From contig LCGX01000047.1 in NCBI GenBank assembly GCA_001000035.1, forward strand, positions 1-8,342: 8,342 nucleotides of DNA, given 5' to 3'. This document shows positions 4,143-8,342 of this stretch, one piece after another (positions within the stretch are counted from its first letter, which is position 1; each line of letters begins with the position of its first letter). This stretch comes from Candidatus Nomurabacteria bacterium GW2011_GWF2_43_8. GTDB lineage: Bacteria > Patescibacteriota > Minisyncoccia > Phycocordibacterales > UBA9973. A program made the position numbers and the translations under genes. The notes below the pieces were generated by a model that was not told the origin of the DNA, ran no database searches, and saw nothing but the letters and a program-made list of their open reading frames with translations.

Positions 4143-6674
4143 ATGAATACTGAGATTAAAAAATCGCCTCTAACCTACATTAGTTTGTTTAGTAGTGCTG
4201 GTGTTGGTTGTTATGGATTTAAACTTGAAGATTTTGAATGTATCGCAACAAATGAAATCATAGAAAAGCGTTTGAATGTTCAAAGGCACAACAATAAATG
4301 TCGCTATGATAGTGGTTATATTGCTGATGATATTTTAAAAGAAGAAGCAAAGAACAAGATCAGGAAGGAACTTGAATTTTGGAAAAGAAATCATGGAATT
4401 AAAGAACTTGATGTTTTAATTTCGACACCTCCTTGCCAAGGAATGTCAGTTGCTAATCATAAAAAAGGAAATGAATTGGCCCGCAATTCTTTGGTTATAG
4501 AATCTATTAAACTTGTTGATGAAATTAGACCTAAATTCTTTATTTTTGAAAATGTCAGAGCTTTTTTAAATAGTCTATGTACTGATATTGATGGAAAGGA
4601 CAAGAAAATTCGTGAATCCATCGAGTTAAATCTGGGTGGTAAATATAATATACATTACCAAGTAATAAATTTTAAAGATTATGGTAATCCGTCGAGCAGA
4701 ACTAGAACTCTTGTACTTGGGGTAAGAAAAGATCTACAAGAAATAACTCCGCTAGATTTTATGCCCTCTCTGCAAAAGGAAAAAACAATCCGAGAAGTTA
4801 TTGGGCATTTACCAAGTTTAAAAATAATGGGTGAAAGTGATAACAAAGATATCTACCATAATTTTAGATCATACGCAGAACATATGCGTAGTTGGGTAAG
4901 CGGAACAAAAGAAGGTGAATCTGCTTTTGATAATAAAAATCCAAAATATCGTCCACATAAAATCATTGATGGAGAATTAGTTTCTAATACACAAAAAAAC
5001 GCAGATAAATATAGTAGATGTTTTTGGGATAAGGTTGGTCCTTGTATTCACACTAGAAATGATATTTTTGCTAGCCAAGCAACAATACACCCTGCTGATG
5101 ATCGTGTTTTTAGTGTAAGAGAGTTAATGAAACTTATGTCTATTCCGGACTCTTATAGATGGACAGGAATATCTGAAGAAGAGCTTAATAAATTATCACC
5201 AGTTGAAAAATCAAAATTCTTTAAGAAAGAAGAAGTTAACATTCGTCAGTCAATTGGTGAAGCTGTTCCAACAATCATTTTTCAACAAATTGCTAGAAAC
5301 ATAAAAAAAAATATCCAAAAGAGTGTTTTAGATGAAAAAGATATTGAAAAAATTATCGTTAACAACAATCTGACCGAAGTAGAGAATTTAAAATCTTTTC
5401 TTCATGAGTATTTAGTTAAATATTCATTTGCCGAATTATCAAAAATAGTAGAGCTAGCTAACGCTTATAGGTTTAAACACGCAGCTTATTATACCCGCCA
5501 AGACATATGCTTTACGGTTATTAAAGATTTACCTGATGCTTTAAATTACAATTCAATTAAAATTTTAGAGCCATCTGTTGGGGCAGGAAACTTTCTACCC
5601 CTTTTGATTGAAAAATATAAATCAATTTCAAGTGTTCAGATTGATGTAATAGATATAGATAAAAATGCAATTGATATCTTAAAAATCTTAATTAAGAAAC
5701 TTAATATCCCAGCAAATATAAAAATCAATTTTATAAACAAAGATTTTCTCTTATTTGGAAAGAGTGGCCTTTTTTCAAATGAAAATGTCCATTACGATAT
5801 AGTAGTAGGCAATCCTCCTTTTGGAAAAATTTCTGATAATGAATCATTGCTCGTGGAATATAGAAAGGAGAAATTTAATACAAAAACCAGCAATTTATTT
5901 TCCTTTTTTCTCGAGAAATCCATTAGTCATGCTGATACTATTGCATTAATAATACCAAAAAGCTTTTTATCCTCTCCCGAATTTGATGCTACTAGAGAAT
6001 TCGTCTCTAAATTTGCAGTTTCAAAAATAACTGACTATGGGGAAAAAGGATTTAAGGGTGTAAAAATAGAAACAATAAGTCTTATTGTAAATACAAAAAA
6101 AACAGGCATTAACAACCAGACTCTAGTTGAATCTTATATAAAAAATGAATTAGATTTTAAAGACCAAAATTACATTTGTTCTAAAGAATTTCCTTACTGG
6201 TTAGTGTACCGAGACTCATTCTTTGACAAAATAGCCTCAGGACTTAATTTTGGAATATTCACTGCATATAGAGATAGACAAATAACTAAACAGATTACAA
6301 AAACTAAAGGACAAATCCGAGTTCTTAAATCTAGAAATATCGGAAGTAATAAAATTGTAAATATCCCAGATTATGATTCATATGTAGATGAGTATAAGAA
6401 TTTATCCATAGCAAAATATATAAACCATGACGAGGCTGTTCTTGTTCCAAATCTTACATATAATCCTAGAGCGTGCTTTCTACCAGAAAATACAATTGTT
6501 GATGGTTCTGTAGCGATTCTTATACCCATAAACAAAGTAAAGATTACAAAAAATGATCTTGCCTATTACAATTCAGAGGAATTTGTTGGATTCTATAGAG
6601 TTGCTAGAAACTACGGAACTAGATCTCTTAATATAGATAATAATTCAGTATTCTTTTTCGGGTTAAAAGTCTAA
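4143..6674 (+). CDS. Bifunctional DNA methyltransferase: cytosine-C5 domain fused to adenine-N6 domain (Type II modification)
   Basis: 843 residues with two complete catalytic units. Residues 10-390 are a C5-cytosine methyltransferase: motif I (YISLFSSAGVGCYGF, 12-26), catalytic Cys98 in TPPCQG (95-100), ENV (136-138), motif VIII SSRTRT (184-189), a target-recognition region about 205-320, motif IX (RELMKLMSIPDSY) and motif X GEAVP (372-376). Residues about 440-843 are an Eco57I-like N6-adenine methyltransferase: YYTR (449-452), AdoMet motif LEPSVGAGNF (475-484), catalytic NPPF (557-560), then IALIIPKSFL and a C-terminal recognition region. No motif is missing. In the Alw26I/Eco31I/Esp3I systems an m5C and an m6A enzyme guard the two strands of an asymmetric site, so this fusion probably does both jobs; the specificity is unknown. 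The gene may be co-transcribed with the repressor 27 nt upstream and also has its own -10 box; no Shine-Dalgarno. Its stop overlaps the endonuclease stop tail to tail. Strongly AT-rich. Confidence 0.9.
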   Translation: MNTEIKKSPLTYISLFSSAGVGCYGFKLEDFECIATNEIIEKRLNVQRHNNKCRYDSGYIADDILKEEAKNKIRKELEFWKRNHGIKELDVLISTPPCQGMSVANHKKGNELARNSLVIESIKLVDEIRPKFFIFENVRAFLNSLCTDIDGKDKKIRESIELNLGGKYNIHYQVINFKDYGNPSSRTRTLVLGVRKDLQEITPLDFMPSLQKEKTIREVIGHLPSLKIMGESDNKDIYHNFRSYAEHMRSWVSGTKEGESAFDNKNPKYRPHKIIDGELVSNTQKNADKYSRCFWDKVGPCIHTRNDIFASQATIHPADDRVFSVRELMKLMSIPDSYRWTGISEEELNKLSPVEKSKFFKKEEVNIRQSIGEAVPTIIFQQIARNIKKNIQKSVLDEKDIEKIIVNNNLTEVENLKSFLHEYLVKYSFAELSKIVELANAYRFKHAAYYTRQDICFTVIKDLPDALNYNSIKILEPSVGAGNFLPLLIEKYKSISSVQIDVIDIDKNAIDILKILIKKLNIPANIKINFINKDFLLFGKSGLFSNENVHYDIVVGNPPFGKISDNESLLVEYRKEKFNTKTSNLFSFFLEKSISHADTIALIIPKSFLSSPEFDATREFVSKFAVSKITDYGEKGFKGVKIETISLIVNTKKTGINNQTLVESYIKNELDFKDQNYICSKEFPYWLVYRDSFFDKIASGLNFGIFTAYRDRQITKQITKTKGQIRVLKSRNIGSNKIVNIPDYDSYVDEYKNLSIAKYINHDEAVLVPNLTYNPRACFLPENTIVDGSVAILIPINKVKITKNDLAYYNSEEFVGFYRVARNYGTRSLNIDNNSVFFFGLKV

Positions 6675-7852
6675 AAATAAATATTAGAAAATACTGGTTC
6701 TATTTGATCTAAACTAGACGTTTCTTTTAATTTAAGATTAAAGGCTGAGTTTATTACTTGTATGAATTTATTCAACACATAAAAATCTTCTCCATTCTTT
6801 AAAGATGTTTTTATATTTTCAAATTTTCTTTTTAGACAAACCTTTTGAAACTCAGCATTAATTCTATGTGTATTTCCTTGAATATGAGCATACGACAAGT
6901 GTTGCCCTGGAGTTAGCGCAATTAAATTTTCTCTAAAGAGGACGAACTCGGGATTTGAATGTTGGGGTAACATATGGTGAATATGAACGCCTCCCTCTGG
7001 TGTGAAATTATATTCTTGCTCCTGAATTTCACTGATTCCGTTATATTTTTTCTTTATATCAGCTTTAACTTTCTGTAATAATACTGCCCCGACAACACCA
7101 CTTGCATCGATATCTAAGAGTACGCTTTCTCTGTATTCTCGTCTTGTCATACCTGATGGCATATTTTCGTCTCTGAAATTTTTACGATTATAAATCAAAA
7201 AAGAATACGGGCATGGGCCACTTGTTATATTTGAACCATCCTCTCCGGGTATTCTGTGTTTATAGCAATAGACGTTAAACATTTTATTAAATACGCGGTA
7301 AGTATGTTTACGATCAGTGCCTCTTATTTTTGTATTGATTTTTGCCCATAACCAATACTTATCTTTAGCTATTAAGTGATTTGCTTGTGTAGGATTGTTT
7401 TTGTATTTTTCAAAATCGACAATAAGTCCATTATCATTTAAAAACTTTTCAGTATATTCAGTTAAGAATTTAGAAGCATTTAGGTCGTTCGTAGACATAT
7501 ACTCTAATGCTTCCAGATTTGTAATCTTGTATTGTTTAGGGCGGTCACTAACTTTTTCAAGAATACCTGCGTAGGATAATAGTCCTAATTGATAAGAACT
7601 GACTTTGTTATATTCTCCTGGAGCAAGAGCTTGTGATGGTTTGGAAAAATAATCTTGCATTAAATTATCGAATAAAGGTGAAAGCCTTATCTCGCTATCT
7701 GAAAATACAAGATTTCTATCGTTTTTTGTAATATCAAGAATAACCAAAGAAACACACCATAATAAATCTGGCGTAGTTTTCTGCTCATAGTGAAGTCCTT
7801 GTTTAGGGATTTTCTTTAAATTTTTATTGTTAAAATACTCTTGGAAATTCAT
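6671..7852 (-). CDS. HNH-type restriction endonuclease, probably Alw26I/Eco31I/Esp3I-like (Type IIS)
   Basis: 393 residues. The C-terminal part holds a beta-beta-alpha-Me (HNH) site: GGVHIHHMLPQ with H292-H293, then ENLIALTPGQH with N309 and H318. Eco31I is known to cut through a single HNH site. Residues about 20-115 look like a helical, winged-helix-like region that could recognise DNA, and the middle contains YNRKNFRDENMPSGMTRREY (221-240), a stretch I loosely recall from this restriction family. At 393 residues it is shorter than Eco31I (about 550). Identity as the partner of the convergent methyltransferase rests on the HNH site, the neighbouring C5/N6A enzyme and the controller gene; specificity cannot be read. 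The start ATG is 4 nt after the controller stop, without a Shine-Dalgarno, so the two are an operon with coupled translation. No terminator fits between it and the methyltransferase gene. Confidence 0.8.
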   Translation of the reverse strand: MNFQEYFNNKNLKKIPKQGLHYEQKTTPDLLWCVSLVILDITKNDRNLVFSDSEIRLSPLFDNLMQDYFSKPSQALAPGEYNKVSSYQLGLLSYAGILEKVSDRPKQYKITNLEALEYMSTNDLNASKFLTEYTEKFLNDNGLIVDFEKYKNNPTQANHLIAKDKYWLWAKINTKIRGTDRKHTYRVFNKMFNVYCYKHRIPGEDGSNITSGPCPYSFLIYNRKNFRDENMPSGMTRREYRESVLLDIDASGVVGAVLLQKVKADIKKKYNGISEIQEQEYNFTPEGGVHIHHMLPQHSNPEFVLFRENLIALTPGQHLSYAHIQGNTHRINAEFQKVCLKRKFENIKTSLKNGEDFYVLNKFIQVINSAFNLKLKETSSLDQIEPVFSNIYF

Positions 7853-7856
7853 ATTG

Positions 7857-8078
7857 TTATTTTATGAAGAAAGACAACTCCTTTTTATAAATCTTTGCAA
7901 ACTCTTTGAGTTGCGTAATATCAAGTCTGCGTTGCCCAGCTTCAATTTTTGAAACATGTGGTTGAGTTTTACGGAGTAGCTTCGCTACGTCAGCTTGATC
8001 CAAGCCAGCTTTAAGACGAGCTTTTTTAAGCTGTTCGACAGTATATTTATGATCTTTAGAAAAAATCGCTTTTGCCAT
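7857..8078 (-). CDS. XRE-family helix-turn-helix protein, probable restriction-modification controller (C protein)
   Basis: 73 residues, nearly all one HTH_XRE domain (13-71): QLKKARLKAGLDQADVAKLL forms the first helices, RKTQPHVSKIEAGQRR the recognition helix and turn, and LDITQLKEFAKIYKKEL the closing helices. Length and position directly before the endonuclease gene match C proteins of Type II systems, small dimers that activate or repress their own C-R operon to delay endonuclease until methylation is in place. The ATG sits 8 nt after a TATAAT box, so the transcript is probably leaderless, as in several known C operons. Direct repeats at 8094-8123 may be its operator. A plain XRE antitoxin-like regulator is the alternative. 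Confidence 0.8.
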   Translation of the reverse strand: MAKAIFSKDHKYTVEQLKKARLKAGLDQADVAKLLRKTQPHVSKIEAGQRRLDITQLKEFAKIYKKELSFFIK

Positions 8079-8086
8079 ACTTATAT

Positions 8087-8116
8087 ATTATAGTATTCCG
8101 TTGTGTTATATTCCAA
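8087..8116 (-). promoter_or_regulatory. Leaderless promoter of the controller-endonuclease operon
   Basis: On the minus strand a perfect TATAAT (8092-8087) and TTGGAA (8116-8111, 4 of 6) are separated by 18 nt, the same spacing as at the repressor promoter. The start codon begins 8 nt after the -10 box. The weak -35 box overlaps direct repeats, a usual design for activator-dependent C promoters. Confidence 0.6.
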
Positions 8117-8123
8117 ATTGTTA
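8094..8123. repeat. Imperfect 15-bp tandem repeat across the controller promoter; candidate operator
   Basis: Units 8094-8108 and 8109-8123 match at 11 of 15 positions: both begin TATTCC and end with GTTA, and the next TAT begins a third partial unit. The repeats cover the spacer and -35 box. A 15-bp period does not place the two units on exactly the same face of the helix. Binding by the XRE protein is inferred from position. Confidence 0.4.
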
Positions 8124-8137
8124 TATGCTATATATAC

Positions 8138-8217
8138 CCCTCACCCCATCGCCCATACCAAAAAAAAGAATTCCCCCCGCCAAACAAAAATAGAATGGAA
8201 ATGCGATGGGGTGAGGG
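8138..8217. repeat. Inverted repeat with perfect 15-bp arms and 50-nt interior
   Basis: CCCTCACCCCATCGC (8138-8152) is exactly complementary to GCGATGGGGTGAGGG (8203-8217). The interior contains an A8 run, GAATTC and a C-run, with no gene. It could fold into a long hairpin, be a small non-autonomous element or mark the edge of the inserted island. I see no matching copy near the left end of the island. Confidence 0.6.
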
Positions 8218-8221
8218 CAGG

Positions 8222-8243
8222 ACACGCACGCTTGCGTGCGTGT
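8222..8243. repeat. GC-rich palindrome, 10-bp arms with 2-nt centre
   Basis: ACACGCACGC-TT-GCGTGCGTGT is a perfect hairpin directly after the 15-bp-arm inverted repeat. Its flank GTGGCGGAGTT resembles, on the opposite strand, the sequence between the left-hand palindrome and hairpin (69-91), suggesting diverged copies of the same intergenic element. Confidence 0.5.
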
Positions 8244-8302
8244 GGCGGAGTTCATTGAGTTACCACATTATCGGAGCGTAGTAATTGCTTTAGAGAAATG
8301 AG

Positions 8303-8317
8303 GCACGCGGAGCGTGC
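8303..8317. repeat. GC-rich palindrome GCACGC-GGA-GCGTGC
   Basis: 6-bp arms around GGA near the right edge, using the same words as the palindromes at 80-91 and 8222-8243. From 8079 to 8342 I find no gene I can support; the region holds only the promoter, the repeats listed and this palindrome. Confidence 0.35.
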
Positions 8318-8342
8318 GCATTAGTTCGTTTGGTCCTCGAAA

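Noticed and set aside
8072..8281. 69-codon + strand frame at the right end
   Set aside because: It spans the controller promoter, the inverted repeat and the palindrome; composition shifts along its length and no domain is visible.
8079..8342. Possible CRISPR array, integron attC site or tRNA at the right edge
   Set aside because: The repeats are inverted or short palindromes, not regularly spaced direct repeats; no attC core boxes and no cloverleaf could be traced.

Overview
The window looks like bacterial chromosome or plasmid DNA from an uncultivated, AT-rich lineage. My best guess is Candidatus Patescibacteria/CPR (Parcubacteria-like). The reasons are the short Pro/Glu-rich protein ending in a DeoR-like winged helix at the left, a style I associate with that group; the AT-rich genes; the often missing Shine-Dalgarno sequences; and TGA used as a stop (for example at 1578-1580), which argues against the TGA-recoding CPR clades. 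The assignment is inference.

Layout. Positions 1-720 are of near-balanced composition and look like host backbone: a possible C-terminal end of a + strand gene (2-55), a hairpin (44-69), and a minus-strand winged-helix protein (113-547) overlapped by a Pro/Glu-rich reading frame (501-719) that may be its frame-shifted N-terminus. From about 780 to 8130 the DNA is much more AT-rich and carries defence-type genes. A minus-strand group holds a HEPN-like protein (797-1537), a protein resembling the predicted pPIWI-associating nuclease family (1578-2615), a small SANT/Myb-like DNA-binding protein (2783-2986) and a small unknown protein whose start codon seems lost (2992-3183). A divergent promoter region (3369-3449) contains a perfect 15-bp palindrome. 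To its right on the + strand lie an S24/LexA-type self-cleaving repressor (3450-4115) and, 27 nt on, an 843-residue fusion of a cytosine-C5 and an adenine-N6 DNA methyltransferase (4143-6674). Converging on it from the right are an HNH restriction endonuclease (7852-6671) and, 4 nt upstream of that, an XRE-type controller-like protein (8078-7857). Positions 8079-8342 have no gene I can support; they hold the controller promoter, imperfect 15-bp direct repeats, a 15-bp-arm inverted repeat and GC-rich palindromes.

How it may work. The C, R and M genes form a complete Type II restriction-modification system, most like the Alw26I/Eco31I/Esp3I (Type IIS) group, in which one strand of an asymmetric site gets m5C and the other m6A; here both activities sit in one polypeptide. 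The unusual element is the S24 repressor directly upstream of M. It has a UmuD-like Cys-Gly cleavage site and a palindromic operator over its own -35 box, placed between divergent promoters. This suggests, as inference, that DNA damage could raise methyltransferase expression, and perhaps expression of the left-hand defence-like genes, while the endonuclease stays under its own controller. Several promoters place the -10 box only 6-13 nt before the start codon, so leaderless translation appears to be a theme of the locus.
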